Assembly: GCF_002414845.1 (NCBI RefSeq)
Contig: NZ_DIAX01000010.1
Location: forward strand, 39,749 to 86,781
Direction: 5' to 3'
Source of the DNA: Gordonia sp. UBA5067
Lineage (GTDB): Bacteria > Actinomycetota > Actinomycetes > Mycobacteriales > Mycobacteriaceae
DNA length: 47,033 nt
Part shown: one piece after another, positions 30,564 to 39,350 of the stretch
How positions within the stretch are numbered: position 1 is the first letter of the stretch
Layout: every line of letters starts with the position of its first letter
Notes under the pieces: generated by a model
Databases searched by the model: none
Told to the model about the DNA's origin: nothing
Seen by the model: only the letters and a program-made list of their open reading frames with translations
Translations under genes and position numbers: made by a program

Positions 30564-32626
30564 CCGTCGGTGCCGGCCCGCAGCCGCTGCCAGAGGAACT
30601 CGTACGCCAGCGCGGCGAGGAAGGCCGCCTGTTTGTGGTCGGCGGCCCCGCCGTGTCCACCCTCGATGTTCTCGTAGTACCAGACGTCGTGGTGTCCGGT
30701 CTGCTCCAGTAGCGCGGCGAACTTGCGCGCATGCCCCGGGTGCACGCGGTCGTCGCGCGTCGAGGTCGTGATGAGAATCGGCGGGTAGTCGACGTCTGCC
30801 CGGACGTTGTGGTACGGCGAGAACGGCTCGATGAACGCCCATTCGTCGGGATCGTCGGGGTCGCCGTACTCGGCCATCCACGATGCCCCGGCGAGCATCG
30901 TATGATAGCGGCGCATGTCGATCAGCGGCACCTGACACACCAATGCGCCGAAGAGTTCGGGATAACGGGTCGCCATCACTCCCATCAGTAGGCCGCCGTT
31001 GGACCCGCCCATCGCCCCCAACTGTGCGACGGTGGTGAGGCCGTTGGTGACCAGCGCTTTGGCAACCGACGAGAAGTCCTCGTAGACCTTGTGCCGCCCG
31101 GACTTCTGGGTCTGCGTGTGCCAGGTCGGCCCGTATTCGCCACCCCCCCGGATATTGGCAATGACGTATATCCCGCCGTCGGTGATCCAGTTCCGGCCCG
31201 GGCCGGCCGCGTAGCCGGGAACCAGCGCATTCTGAAATCCGCCATAGCCGTAGAGCAGGGTCGGGCCCGATTCGACGTCCCGCCGGCGCACGACGAAATA
31301 GGGGATGGCCGTCCCGTCGTCGGAGGGGGTGAAGAACTGTTCGGCGATCACATCGCTGGCGTCGTAGAACTCGGGCGAGTGCTTGATCGGCTCCACGCCG
31401 TCGACCGTGGTGCCGTGGAGCAGCGTCGGCGGCGTGGTGAACGTGCTTGCTGACGCGAAGAGTTCGTCGCCGTCCTCGGGATCGGTGCCGAGAATCGAGA
31501 TGGTCGCCAGTTCGGGCAGGCCGTTGAGCGTCGCCCGCTCCCATTCCCCCAGGGTCAGCAGGCAGACCCGGGTCGAGACATCGTGCAGCGTGGTCAGAAT
31601 CAGGTGCGAGCGGGTCATCGCGTAATCGGCGAGGCTGGTCGAGGCGTCGGGGGTGAAGAGCACGACGGCGGTACGGTCGCCGGCGAGAAATGCTTCGTAG
31701 TCGAAGACCAGCAGGCTGCCCGGCACGTGAACGGTGCCGCCGCTCTCCCACGGCGATCGTGGGATGACGAAGAGCCACTGACGATAGGGCGCGGCGTGTG
31801 CATCGGTGGGCACGTCGATGAGTGTTAGTTCACCGGTGCCCGGTTCGAACTGATAGGTCAACGAGTTGTAGAAGTCAGTGGAGCGTGCGGCGAAGTGTCG
31901 CTCGAAGCCGGGCGTGCTGTCGTACGAGGCGCCCGCGGAGACATCGGTGTACTCGCCGGTGAAGACGGTGTTGGCATCGGCCAGGTGGGTGCCGCGAACC
32001 CACCGCTTGGTGATGCGTGGGTAGCCCGATTCGGTGAGAGACCGATGTCCATCGGGCGCCTCGCCGAAGTCGGTACTGACGTAGACGGTGTCGGGGTTGA
32101 GCCAACTCATCGTCGACTTCGCCTCCGGCAGCGCGAATCCGCCGGCTTCGGGTGCCACCCAGGTGCGCGTATGCAAGTCGAACTCGCGGATCACCGAGGC
32201 GTCGGCCCCACCGCGCGACAGCGAGACCAGCACGTGGCGCCACAGACCGGACCCGTCGCGGGGGCGCAGCACTCGGGCGCCGGCCCACACCCAGTTCTCC
32301 TGCTCGTGCTCGGCGAGGGTATCGACGTCGATGAGGACATCCCAGTCGGGCGCGTCGGTCCGATAAGAATCGAGGGAGGTGCGTCGCCATAATCCACGCG
32401 GGTTCGTCGCGTCGCGCCAGAAGTTGTAGAGGTGCTCGCCGCGGCGCACGACACCGGGGATCTGGTTGTCGTCGTCGAGAATCTCCAGCGTCTGGCTGCG
32501 AATCTTCTCGAAGTGCGGTGTGGCAGCAAGGGTTTCCAGCGCCCGCTCATTCTGCTCGCGCACCCATTCGAGCTGCCGCTCGCCGTCGATGTCTTCGAGC
32601 CATGCGTTGGGATCGGTGTCGGTCAT
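30560..32626 (-). CDS. Prolyl oligopeptidase family serine peptidase (Rv0457c-like)
   Basis: A 688-residue S9A-type cytosolic peptidase that cuts short peptides, classically after proline. The N-terminus (DPNAWLEDIDGERQLEWVREQN) and the seven-bladed propeller (roughly 70-400) precede the hydrolase domain. The catalytic serine is in GAMGGSNGGLLMG, the aspartate in STRDDRVHPGHARK and the histidine in IEGGHGGAADHKQ, all standard. No signal peptide. It starts 25 bases after the Ntn acylase stop, so the two are likely cotranscribed. Rv0457c is the positional counterpart from memory. Confidence 0.92.
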   Translation of the reverse strand: MTDTDPNAWLEDIDGERQLEWVREQNERALETLAATPHFEKIRSQTLEILDDDNQIPGVVRRGEHLYNFWRDATNPRGLWRRTSLDSYRTDAPDWDVLIDVDTLAEHEQENWVWAGARVLRPRDGSGLWRHVLVSLSRGGADASVIREFDLHTRTWVAPEAGGFALPEAKSTMSWLNPDTVYVSTDFGEAPDGHRSLTESGYPRITKRWVRGTHLADANTVFTGEYTDVSAGASYDSTPGFERHFAARSTDFYNSLTYQFEPGTGELTLIDVPTDAHAAPYRQWLFVIPRSPWESGGTVHVPGSLLVFDYEAFLAGDRTAVVLFTPDASTSLADYAMTRSHLILTTLHDVSTRVCLLTLGEWERATLNGLPELATISILGTDPEDGDELFASASTFTTPPTLLHGTTVDGVEPIKHSPEFYDASDVIAEQFFTPSDDGTAIPYFVVRRRDVESGPTLLYGYGGFQNALVPGYAAGPGRNWITDGGIYVIANIRGGGEYGPTWHTQTQKSGRHKVYEDFSSVAKALVTNGLTTVAQLGAMGGSNGGLLMGVMATRYPELFGALVCQVPLIDMRRYHTMLAGASWMAEYGDPDDPDEWAFIEPFSPYHNVRADVDYPPILITTSTRDDRVHPGHARKFAALLEQTGHHDVWYYENIEGGHGGAADHKQAAFLAALAYEFLWQRLRAGTDG

Positions 32627-32651
32627 CGGTCCATCATGTCAGGGCCCGGTA

Positions 32652-33758
32652 CTACTCGGCGGCGAGGAGTTCGGCGCGCTTCTCGTCGACGAGGTCTTGC
32701 ACCTCGGTGTGCTTCTTGGCGTCGCCGACGAGGGCCTTCGCCGTTACGACCGCCTCGCCCAGGAGCTTGGCCTGCTTGATTGAGACGATGTGCAGCCGGT
32801 GATGCTTCTTGAACTTCTTGGTGACGTTTCCCGAGAGCCCGTTCTCGACTTCGAGTCGATTGATGAGGTCGAGCTTTTCCTCGCCGGAGCCGTCGCTGAA
32901 GTCCATCTCCTTCAGATCCACCCAGACGATATTGGGGCGGGTCGTGGACTCGAAGAAGTAACGCAGGTTGGTGAGGTCGCTGACGGTTTGCCACACCGTC
33001 TGCGAGGCATCGGGCTTGCCCGGCTCCGGCGTCCGGAACGGTTGTGCGGCATTGCGGATGATGCTGAACATCGCCGCGATGCCCTGGGTCGGGGTGGTCG
33101 GCTGCACCTGGCGACCGACGTAGTAGAGCGCGCGGGCGAACCGGTCGGCGGCGTCACACGTCCCCGGGAGCGGATCGTCGCCACCCAGTCCGGAGAACTT
33201 CTTGACCAACTCGAGCTGCTGATCGTAGCTGGGCGAGTTAGTCATCACCACATAGTCTTTGTTGTGATAAATATTGAGCGTGCCGTCGAGGTACTCGAAG
33301 ATCGCCGAGTCGCCGGCCGCGTCATCGAGTGCGAGGTGTAATGCCGGCTGGCTGCCGCCGGTGGGGTCGGCCATGGGAATGATCTGCGGGTCGTTCTCCT
33401 GCGTCCAGTCGACCGCCTCGGCAACGGTCGCGAAGTTGTCGAGGTAGTACTGCAGCCACACCGACATGGCGAGCTGGGGGCGCGAGTCGTCCGGCACGCC
33501 GTACTCGGACTCGGCGAGCCACAGGATGTGCCCGGCCAGCCCGTTCTCATTCATGCCGTCGGTGGACAGGATGTCGAAGACGCCGGCGATGACGCTGCCG
33601 TACTTGGCCGTCCAGCTGAGCTTTCCCTCGACCCGGTCGTCGCGCTTGACGCCGCGGGGCAGCTTCCACAGGTTGGTGCGAAGATCCATGTGGAAGTCCA
33701 TGTTGCGTCCGACGACGACGGCGCCGTTGGCATTGGGCCACATCACACGAGTGCACAT
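32652..33758 (-). CDS. Choloylglycine hydrolase/penicillin V acylase-like Ntn hydrolase
   Basis: A 368-residue linear-amide C-N hydrolase. The start ATG at 33758 is fixed by chemistry: the protein begins Met-Cys-Thr-Arg, and loss of the methionine exposes the nucleophile Cys2, as in bile salt hydrolases and penicillin V acylases. Other active-site residues are Arg18 and Asp21 in VVGRNMDF, Asn174 in VMTNSPSYDQQ and an arginine near 206-209 (ADRFARAL). No signal peptide is present, so it acts in the cytosol. The last 55 residues are charged and helical (AKKHTEVQDLVDEKRAELLAAE), an extension beyond the core. Substrate may be an N-acyl amino acid, acyl-homoserine lactone or beta-lactam; not decidable here. 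Confidence 0.88.
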   Translation of the reverse strand: MCTRVMWPNANGAVVVGRNMDFHMDLRTNLWKLPRGVKRDDRVEGKLSWTAKYGSVIAGVFDILSTDGMNENGLAGHILWLAESEYGVPDDSRPQLAMSVWLQYYLDNFATVAEAVDWTQENDPQIIPMADPTGGSQPALHLALDDAAGDSAIFEYLDGTLNIYHNKDYVVMTNSPSYDQQLELVKKFSGLGGDDPLPGTCDAADRFARALYYVGRQVQPTTPTQGIAAMFSIIRNAAQPFRTPEPGKPDASQTVWQTVSDLTNLRYFFESTTRPNIVWVDLKEMDFSDGSGEEKLDLINRLEVENGLSGNVTKKFKKHHRLHIVSIKQAKLLGEAVVTAKALVGDAKKHTEVQDLVDEKRAELLAAE

Positions 33759-33880
33759 ACGTGTTGCCACCTACTACTTTCTGTGTCGTTGATCCCGGTG
33801 CCGTGGTTTCCGGGCCCACCTGCCGATGACGCTACGGCTGTCTCAGCGGTTTTGTCGGTCAAGCCGAGAAGACGTGGTCC

Positions 33881-35083
33881 TCACTCGGGAACTTCGCCGG
33901 TACGGATCGGGCAGCGGGTGTGGGTGTAGATCGTTGGCATGCACAAGTTGCAGTGAGTGCAACGCGACTGGACGGTCGGGTCGAGCGCCAGCCGGTTGGG
34001 CAGGTCCGGCTCGCGCAGCAGCGCCCGGCCCATGGCGACGAAGTCGAACCCCTCGTTCATCGCGGTCGCGATCGATGCCCGATCGGTGACGCCGCCGAGA
34101 AGGATGAGTGGCATTCGCACCGCAGCGCGGAGCTCTCGCGCCAGCGGGAGCAGGTACGTGTCGTGGTATGGGTAGTGCTTCAAGAAGATCGGTCCGCCGG
34201 CCTTGAGGCCCCAGCGCATCGCACCGGAGAAAGCCTGGGCGAACTCCTTGCGCGGCGCGTCGCCGTGAAACAGGTACATCGGGTTGAGCAGCGAGCTGCC
34301 GGCCGTCGGCTCGATGGCGTCGAGGTGTCCGTCGGCTTCGAAGAGCCGGGCGACCTCGCAGGCCTCGTCGACGTCGAACCCGCGCAGCGGCCCACGCCGG
34401 GGAGTCCCGTCGTACATGTTGAGCTTCACCCACACCGCGACGTCGTCGCCGACCGCGTCCCGCACGGCTGCCGCCACCTCGCGGGCGAAGCGTGCTCGGT
34501 TGACCAGGGAACCACCGTAACCGTCGCGGCGGCGGTTGAGCAGCGGTGACAGGAAGCTGGACAGCAGGTAATTGTGGCCGCAATGCAGTTCCAGCGCGTC
34601 GAATCCGGAGTCGACGGCGAGCCGGGCGCCGTCGGCGAAGGTGCGCACCAGGGCGGCGATCTCATCGGCATCGGGGGAATGAGTCATCGACATCCCCATC
34701 GGGGCCGGGATGCGGCTTGCGGACAGGGCCCGGGCGCCGTTGGAAGCGGAATTGGCCACCGCGCCGGCGTGCCCGACCTGTGCTGCGGCCAGGGCGCCTT
34801 CGGCGTGAATCGCGTCGGTGAGGCGGTGCAGCCCTGCGACCGCGTCGGGGCGCAACCAGATCTGATGACGGTCGGTGCGGCCCTCCGGCGCGACGGCGCA
34901 ATAGGCGACGGTGCTGATGGCGGCACCACCGGCGGCGACCTCGCGGTGAAACTCGATCAGCTCATCGGTGACCAGCGCGTCGGGCGTCATCCCTTCGAAG
35001 GTGGCGCATTTGATGAGGCGATTGCGGGTGCGCAGCGGTCCGAGTCGGGCTGGGGCGAAGGGGTCGCGGATCGGTGTCGTCAT
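33881..35083 (-). CDS. NADH:flavin oxidoreductase (Old Yellow Enzyme family)
   Basis: A 400-residue FMN-dependent TIM-barrel enzyme. Typical blocks are PLRTRNRLIKCATFEGM (residue 18 on), AALAAAQVGHAGAVAN, FDALELHCGHNYLLSSFLSPLLNRRRDGYGGSLVNRARF with the substrate-binding His/Asn pair, and LILLGGVTDRASIATAMNEGFDFVAMGRALLREPDLP for FMN phosphate. The end carries CTHCNLCMPTIYTHTRC, four cysteines as in the 2,4-dienoyl-CoA reductase branch, where they bind an iron-sulfur cluster; here the spacing is C-x2-C-x2-C-x9-C and the protein stops soon after, without the second flavin domain. Likely reduces activated C=C bonds. The TetR gene lies just upstream on the same strand. Confidence 0.9.
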   Translation of the reverse strand: MTTPIRDPFAPARLGPLRTRNRLIKCATFEGMTPDALVTDELIEFHREVAAGGAAISTVAYCAVAPEGRTDRHQIWLRPDAVAGLHRLTDAIHAEGALAAAQVGHAGAVANSASNGARALSASRIPAPMGMSMTHSPDADEIAALVRTFADGARLAVDSGFDALELHCGHNYLLSSFLSPLLNRRRDGYGGSLVNRARFAREVAAAVRDAVGDDVAVWVKLNMYDGTPRRGPLRGFDVDEACEVARLFEADGHLDAIEPTAGSSLLNPMYLFHGDAPRKEFAQAFSGAMRWGLKAGGPIFLKHYPYHDTYLLPLARELRAAVRMPLILLGGVTDRASIATAMNEGFDFVAMGRALLREPDLPNRLALDPTVQSRCTHCNLCMPTIYTHTRCPIRTGEVPE

Positions 35084-35131
35084 GGTGGTTGCCTTCGGGG
35101 TGGGATGGGCGGATGGAACGGGGGAGGTGCG

Positions 35132-35695
35132 TCAGACGGGTGGGGCGGCAAGGCCGGCGATCACGAAGGCGCGCAGCGCGCGCAGTTCATCGTCGGCGAG
35201 CGGGGCGCGGTCGGCGCGACCGAACGCGGTGAGGATCAAATCGAAGGCGAGGGACCAGCGCGTGCGGGCGGCCTTCTCGTCAAGGCCGGGAAGTCGGCCG
35301 CTCCACTGGCGCAGTGACGTCCAGCCGCCCGAGGCGGCCGGCCACCGAGTCTGTGGGGCATCGGCGACGATCCGCGCGAGGAGGTGCAGGTAGGTCCTGC
35401 CGAGGGCCTCGGACTGGATCTCGGTGAAGGGGCTGAGTACGGCGTCGACGAGATCGGGCACGGTCGACGACGCGGTCAGCGCTGTCAGTGCCGACGTCCA
35501 GCGGGGGACCAGCCGGTCGTCGAGAAGAGCGACGACGAGGTCCTCCTTGGTCCCGAAGTGGTAGTGCACGGCCGCCACGTTGGCTTGTGCGGCGGTGCAG
35601 ATCGCGCGTACGGACACCGTGTCGTACGCGGCAGTGGTGAACAGTTCCTCGGCACTGGCGAGGAGGCGCTCACGGGTCGCGGCTTCAGGTGGCAC
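35132..35695 (-). CDS. TetR-family transcriptional regulator
   Basis: A 187-residue repressor. The N-terminal DNA-binding part reads TRERLLASAEELFTTAAYDTVSVRAICTAAQANVAAVHYHFGTKEDLVVALLDD, a textbook TetR helix-turn-helix; the rest is the ligand and dimer domain. GTG 35695 (VPPEAATRERLL) is the more natural start; an upstream ATG at 35731 would add 12 residues and overlap the candidate operator. The gene is 48 bases upstream of the oxidoreductase, so the pair is probably one transcript, with the regulator controlling itself and the enzyme. Confidence 0.9.
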   Translation of the reverse strand: MPPEAATRERLLASAEELFTTAAYDTVSVRAICTAAQANVAAVHYHFGTKEDLVVALLDDRLVPRWTSALTALTASSTVPDLVDAVLSPFTEIQSEALGRTYLHLLARIVADAPQTRWPAASGGWTSLRQWSGRLPGLDEKAARTRWSLAFDLILTAFGRADRAPLADDELRALRAFVIAGLAAPPV

Positions 35696-35726
35696 GGGTC
35701 TCAGTACACCACTTCTCAAGCAGTGA

Positions 35727-35743
35727 TTCAATCGACGATTGAA
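35727..35743. promoter_or_regulatory. 17-bp perfect palindrome, candidate TetR operator
   Basis: TTCAATCGACGATTGAA is a perfect inverted repeat with a single central base. It lies 31 bases before the TetR start codon and 50 bases before the divergent lpd gene, the usual place for an autoregulatory TetR site. AT content is well above its surroundings. The match is seen; the partner protein is inferred from position. Confidence 0.75.
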
Positions 35744-35793
35744 AGTTACTCACGGGTAGGCGTGGGTCCCCTGCGACGCGACGACGCGGACGC

Positions 35794-35799
35794 TACGCT
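35794..35799 (+). promoter_or_regulatory. Candidate -10 hexamer TACGCT of lpd
   Basis: TACGCT is followed by 6 bases (GAGGTC) and the GTG start of lpd, fitting a leaderless transcript; the GAGG could also serve as a weak, very close ribosome site. Confidence 0.45.
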
Positions 35800-35805
35800 G
35801 AGGTC

Positions 35806-37191
35806 GTGTCAGAACACTTTGAAACCGTTGTCCTGGGTGCTGGGCCCGGCGGGTACGTGGCCGCGATCCGGTCCGCCCAACTCGGCCGCACCACTGCCGT
35901 CATCGAAGAGAAGTGGTGGGGAGGTGTCTGCCTCAACGTCGGCTGTATCCCGTCAAAGGCATTGCTGCGCAACGCCGAACTGGCGCACATCTTCAACCAC
36001 CAGGCGTCGATCTTCGGGATGAGCGGGGAGGTGGCCTTCGATTTCGGTGCCGCCTTCGACCGCAGCCGCACGGTGTCCGACGGCATCGTCAAGGGTGTCC
36101 ACTTCTTGATGAAGAAGAACAAGATCACCGAGATCGACGGTTACGGAGTGTTTCGGGACGCCAAGACCATCATGGTCGGCGACCGCGAGATCACCTTCGA
36201 CAATGTCATCATCGACACCGGTTCAGAGGTGAAGCTGCTGCCCGGCGTCGAACTGTCCGACAATGTCGTCACTTACGAAACCCAGATCATGAGCCGTGAC
36301 CTGCCGTCGTCGATCGCCATCGTCGGCGCCGGGGCAATCGGCATGGAATTCGGCTACGTGCTGGCCAACTACGGCGTCGACGTCACGATCATCGAGTTCA
36401 TGGATCGGGTCCTGCCCAACGAGGATGCGGACATCTCCAAGGAGATCGCCAAGCAGTACAAGAAGCTCGGCGTGAAGCTGTTGACCTCGACGAAGGTGCA
36501 GACCGTCGCCGACAACGGCTCGTCGGTCACCGTCACGTACGCCGACGCCAAGGATCAGCCGGGCGAGCTCACCGTCGACCGGGTACTGATGTCCGTCGGC
36601 TTTGCACCGCGGGTCGCCGGGTTCGGGCTCGAGACCACCGGCGTCGAACTCACCGGTCGCGGTGCCATCGCCATCGACGACCACATGCGTACCAACGTGC
36701 CCGGCATCTACGCGATTGGCGATGTCACCGCGAAGCTGCAGCTCGCCCACGTCGCCGAGGCGCAGGGCGTGGTCGCGGCCGAGACCATCGCCGGCGCTGA
36801 GACCATGACGCTCGGCGACTACCGGATGATGCCGCGCGCCACCTTCTGTCAGCCGCAGGTTGCCTCCTTCGGGCTCACCGAGGCGCAGGCGCGCGACGAG
36901 GGCTATGCGGTCAAGGTGACCAAGTTCCCATTCTCGGCCAACGGCAAGGCGCAGGGTTTGGCCGAGACCGCCGGCTTCGTCAAGCTGATCACCGACACGA
37001 CGCATGACGAGTTGCTCGGCGCGCACCTCGTCGGGGACAACGTGTCGGAGTTCCTGCCGGAGCTGACGCTCGCGCAGAAATGGGATCTCACCGCTAATGA
37101 ACTGGCCCGCAACGTGCATACGCACCCGACCATGTCGGAGGCGTTGCAAGAGGTCTTCCACGGCGCGATCGGCCACATGATCAACCTCTAA
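35806..37191 (+). CDS. lpd: Dihydrolipoyl dehydrogenase (E3)
   Basis: FAD enzyme that reoxidises lipoamide in pyruvate and 2-oxoglutarate dehydrogenase complexes; in M. tuberculosis Lpd (Rv0462) also serves peroxidase and branched-chain complexes. The 461-residue protein has [20 protein letters not shown] for FAD, the redox disulfide Cys42-Cys47 in [38 protein letters not shown] for [25 protein letters not shown], and the catalytic pair His440/Glu445 in [12 protein letters not shown]. The GTG start is supported by [11 protein letters not shown] as N-terminus and by the spacing of TACGCT. Other E1/E2 genes are not in the window. Confidence 0.97.
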   Translation: MSEHFETVVLGAGPGGYVAAIRSAQLGRTTAVIEEKWWGGVCLNVGCIPSKALLRNAELAHIFNHQASIFGMSGEVAFDFGAAFDRSRTVSDGIVKGVHFLMKKNKITEIDGYGVFRDAKTIMVGDREITFDNVIIDTGSEVKLLPGVELSDNVVTYETQIMSRDLPSSIAIVGAGAIGMEFGYVLANYGVDVTIIEFMDRVLPNEDADISKEIAKQYKKLGVKLLTSTKVQTVADNGSSVTVTYADAKDQPGELTVDRVLMSVGFAPRVAGFGLETTGVELTGRGAIAIDDHMRTNVPGIYAIGDVTAKLQLAHVAEAQGVVAAETIAGAETMTLGDYRMMPRATFCQPQVASFGLTEAQARDEGYAVKVTKFPFSANGKAQGLAETAGFVKLITDTTHDELLGAHLVGDNVSEFLPELTLAQKWDLTANELARNVHTHPTMSEALQEVFHGAIGHMINL

Positions 37192-37199
37192 CCCGCATG

Positions 37200-37241
37200 G
37201 TTTCGTCCATACAACACCAATCGGTGTTGTATGGACGAAAC
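37200..37241. terminator. Perfect 19-bp stem hairpin between convergent lpd and ABC permease genes
   Basis: The arms starting TTTCGTCCATACAACACC and its exact complement pair without mismatch over a 4-base loop (AATC); a flanking G-C pair extends the stem to 19. Stem ends are A/T runs on both strands, so it can stop transcription from either side. Its base composition, near half A+T, is unlike the surroundings. Confidence 0.88.
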
Positions 37242-37303
37242 GATGAGGGGTTGTCCTCGCGTGGCGCGGTAGTCCGGGTAGCGGCCGTGCGACCTACGCG
37301 CGA

Positions 37304-38092
37304 TCAGTCCCGCATCCGTCGGAGGGCGGCCGCCGCCATCCCACCGGCGACCGCCACCGCGGCGATCCCGCAGAAGTACGCCAGGGCGCCGTTGATCCCC
37401 CACGGCGGGCTGAGGCCGAGCTGCTGGCCAGTCCCGTAGATCCCGTTGAGGTACGGCATGTACTGCTGTACCCGCATGCCGTTCGGAATCAGGGCGATGG
37501 CGTTCTCGACAATGCCGACCCACAGCAGGATAGCCGCAACGGTGGCGACCGCGGAGTCGAGAAGTGCCGCCAAGCCGACTCCGAGCGCAGCGGCACAGAA
37601 CGCGAAGAGCGGGACGGTCCAGCAGAATCGGAGACCGGCCGACGACGCCAGGCGGACAGTGCCATACACGACGGGGAACAGCCGGGGAAGGGTCGTCATC
37701 AGCCCGATGACCATGGCCAGGGCCAGGCCTGCCGCGATCGACCCGTAGAAGAGGACGCGCGCGGCGATGGTTGTCGACGGTGAGCCGAACAGGTAGCGCT
37801 CGGTATCGGCGGTCGCGCCGCGGGTCGCCGACGCCTGCGCGTAGGCCGCGCCGACCGCCAGGATCAGTACGCCCAGATTGATCACCCAGTAGACCGAATT
37901 AGTGGACTCGGCCGCCGAGACGCTGATCGTCGTCGTGGTCATCGTTGCGAAGCGTTCCGAGATGGCCGCAACGGCGTAGGTCGTCCCCACTGGCACGGCG
38001 ACCCCGAGCGGCACGGCGACCAACCACCATGGGCTGCGCCGGCCGCCGGCGCGCGTCGCTTCGGCGGCGACCGCGGGAGCGATTGTCGTCAT
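37304..38092 (-). CDS. ABC transporter permease
   Basis: A 262-residue membrane protein with six hydrophobic segments (for example WWLVAVPLGVAVPVG, VYWVINLGVLILAVGAAYAQ, VLFYGSIAAGLALAMVIGLM, TVPLFAFCAAALGVGLAALL). It resembles ABC-2 type permeases of actinobacteria. SATRGATADTERYLFGSPST in the first cytoplasmic loop is a typical sequence of such subunits. ATG 38092 overlaps the ATPase stop by four bases. Long readings that extend further upstream lie out of frame inside the ATPase and were rejected. Substrate unknown. Confidence 0.84.
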   Translation of the reverse strand: MTTIAPAVAAEATRAGGRRSPWWLVAVPLGVAVPVGTTYAVAAISERFATMTTTTISVSAAESTNSVYWVINLGVLILAVGAAYAQASATRGATADTERYLFGSPSTTIAARVLFYGSIAAGLALAMVIGLMTTLPRLFPVVYGTVRLASSAGLRFCWTVPLFAFCAAALGVGLAALLDSAVATVAAILLWVGIVENAIALIPNGMRVQQYMPYLNGIYGTGQQLGLSPPWGINGALAYFCGIAAVAVAGGMAAAALRRMRD

Positions 38093-38862
38093 GGCGCGCC
38101 ACAGGTCCCCGGCCCGGCGGCCGGTGGCGCCGCGCCGACGGTGCGCAGGTAGGCCGATTCGAGGTCGACCGCGTCGCTGAGGAAGCCGCTGAGTTTGTCG
38201 TCGGCGATCAGCTCCCCGTCGCGCAGCACCAAAATCCGGTCTGCGTTGCGCCGCACCTCGTCGAGCAGATGGGAGGCGACGAGGACGGCCCGCCCGTCGT
38301 CGGCGAGTTCGCGCAACAGCGTGCGCAGCCAGATGATGCCGGCGATGTCGAGCCCGTTGAAAGGCTCGTCGAAGATCAGCGCCGGTGGGTCGCCGAGCAG
38401 CGCCCCGGCGATGCCGACGCGTTGCCGCATGCCCAGCGAGTAGTCGCCGATCCGGCGGTCCGCGACGTCGGCGAGCCCGACGAGGGCCAGCACCTCCTCG
38501 ACACGGCCCGGGCCGATCCCAGCCGAACGACCCAGCCAGCGCAGGTGGCGCCGGCCGGTGTGGCGGGGGAGGAAGGCATCGTGATCGAGGTGCACGCCCA
38601 GCTCCCGCAGGCGCGGTCCGGGGCGGGCCGGGCGTGTTGAACCCTGACCGTTCACTCTCGTTCCCAGCGTCGGGCCGTCGATCCCGACGGTCCCGTGGTC
38701 TGGTGTGGCGATCCCGCTCATGCAGCGCAGCAGGGTGGATTTGCCCGCGCCATTGAGGCCGAGGAGATAGGTCAGGGACCCGTCGGGCACCACCGCGGAA
38801 ACACCGCGCAACACGGTGCGCCCGCCGTAACGCTTCGTCAGGTCGTGGGCGCAAAGGCTCAC
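38089..38862 (-). CDS. ABC transporter ATP-binding protein
   Basis: A 257-residue ATPase of the CcmA/ABC-2 type. Motifs are Walker A GLNGAGKST (35-43), signature YSLGMRQRVGIAGALLGDP, Walker B ALIFDEPFNGLD, and the switch histidine in LVASHLLDEV. The signature has SLGMRQR where SGGMRQR is usual. An insertion rich in Arg and Pro (RVNGQGSTRPARPGPRLREL) lies between Walker A and the Q-loop region. The GTG start at 38862 gives MSLCAHDLTKRYGGRTVL. It pairs with the downstream permease to form an exporter; the cargo is unknown. Confidence 0.92.
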   Translation of the reverse strand: MSLCAHDLTKRYGGRTVLRGVSAVVPDGSLTYLLGLNGAGKSTLLRCMSGIATPDHGTVGIDGPTLGTRVNGQGSTRPARPGPRLRELGVHLDHDAFLPRHTGRRHLRWLGRSAGIGPGRVEEVLALVGLADVADRRIGDYSLGMRQRVGIAGALLGDPPALIFDEPFNGLDIAGIIWLRTLLRELADDGRAVLVASHLLDEVRRNADRILVLRDGELIADDKLSGFLSDAVDLESAYLRTVGAAPPAAGPGTCGAP

Positions 38863-38866
38863 TGCA

Positions 38867-39334
38867 TCAGGCGTTGCAGTAGATCGGCAGTCCGACGGTC
38901 TTCACGCCCTGGCACATCGAGCTCGACGCCAACTTCCAGTTGCCCTGGTAGACGAAGTCGATCGGCATGCTGATGTCGGGTCGGCCGGCCGAGCGGGCGT
39001 GCATTTTCAGCGTCGCGCGGCTGTCCGTACGGACGATCGGGCCGCTGACGCCGGCGGAGCCCTTGGGGGCCCGGAACAGGCCCAGGTTGTAGACGGTGCG
39101 CGGGACCACGACGGCGCTTTCGCCGCCTTCGATGTTGGCGGCCTTCGCCGTGTCCGACGCCGGCGTCGCGACGAGGAACTGCACGATGCTGTTGAAATCG
39201 GCGACCGACGGATTGGTGGCCGAAACGGTGAAGTTGGCCGGGAGGGCCGCCGCAGTGCCCCCGATGGTGGCGCCGCCGACCAGTGCGGTCAGTGCGGCCA
39301 CGCCGGTGATCAGGGTGGTGTGCAGGAATCTCAT
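38867..39334 (-). CDS. Mtb12-like secreted protein
   Basis: A 155-residue exported protein. The signal peptide (LHTTLITGVAALTALVGGATIGGTAAA) is followed by a single domain resembling the C-terminal part of the M. tuberculosis low-molecular-weight antigen Mtb12: ASDTAKAANIEGGESAVVVP matches its NKGSLVEGG region and MPIDFVYQGNWKLASSSMC its VTFVNQGGWMLS strand pair. Two cysteines near the end (SMCQGV, IYCNA) may form a disulfide. It ends just before the ABC ATPase start, and the cupin gene lies 16 bases upstream on the same strand. Function is unknown. Confidence 0.74.
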   Translation of the reverse strand: MRFLHTTLITGVAALTALVGGATIGGTAAALPANFTVSATNPSVADFNSIVQFLVATPASDTAKAANIEGGESAVVVPRTVYNLGLFRAPKGSAGVSGPIVRTDSRATLKMHARSAGRPDISMPIDFVYQGNWKLASSSMCQGVKTVGLPIYCNA

Positions 39335-39350
39335 CGGTGACCTTTCGGGA

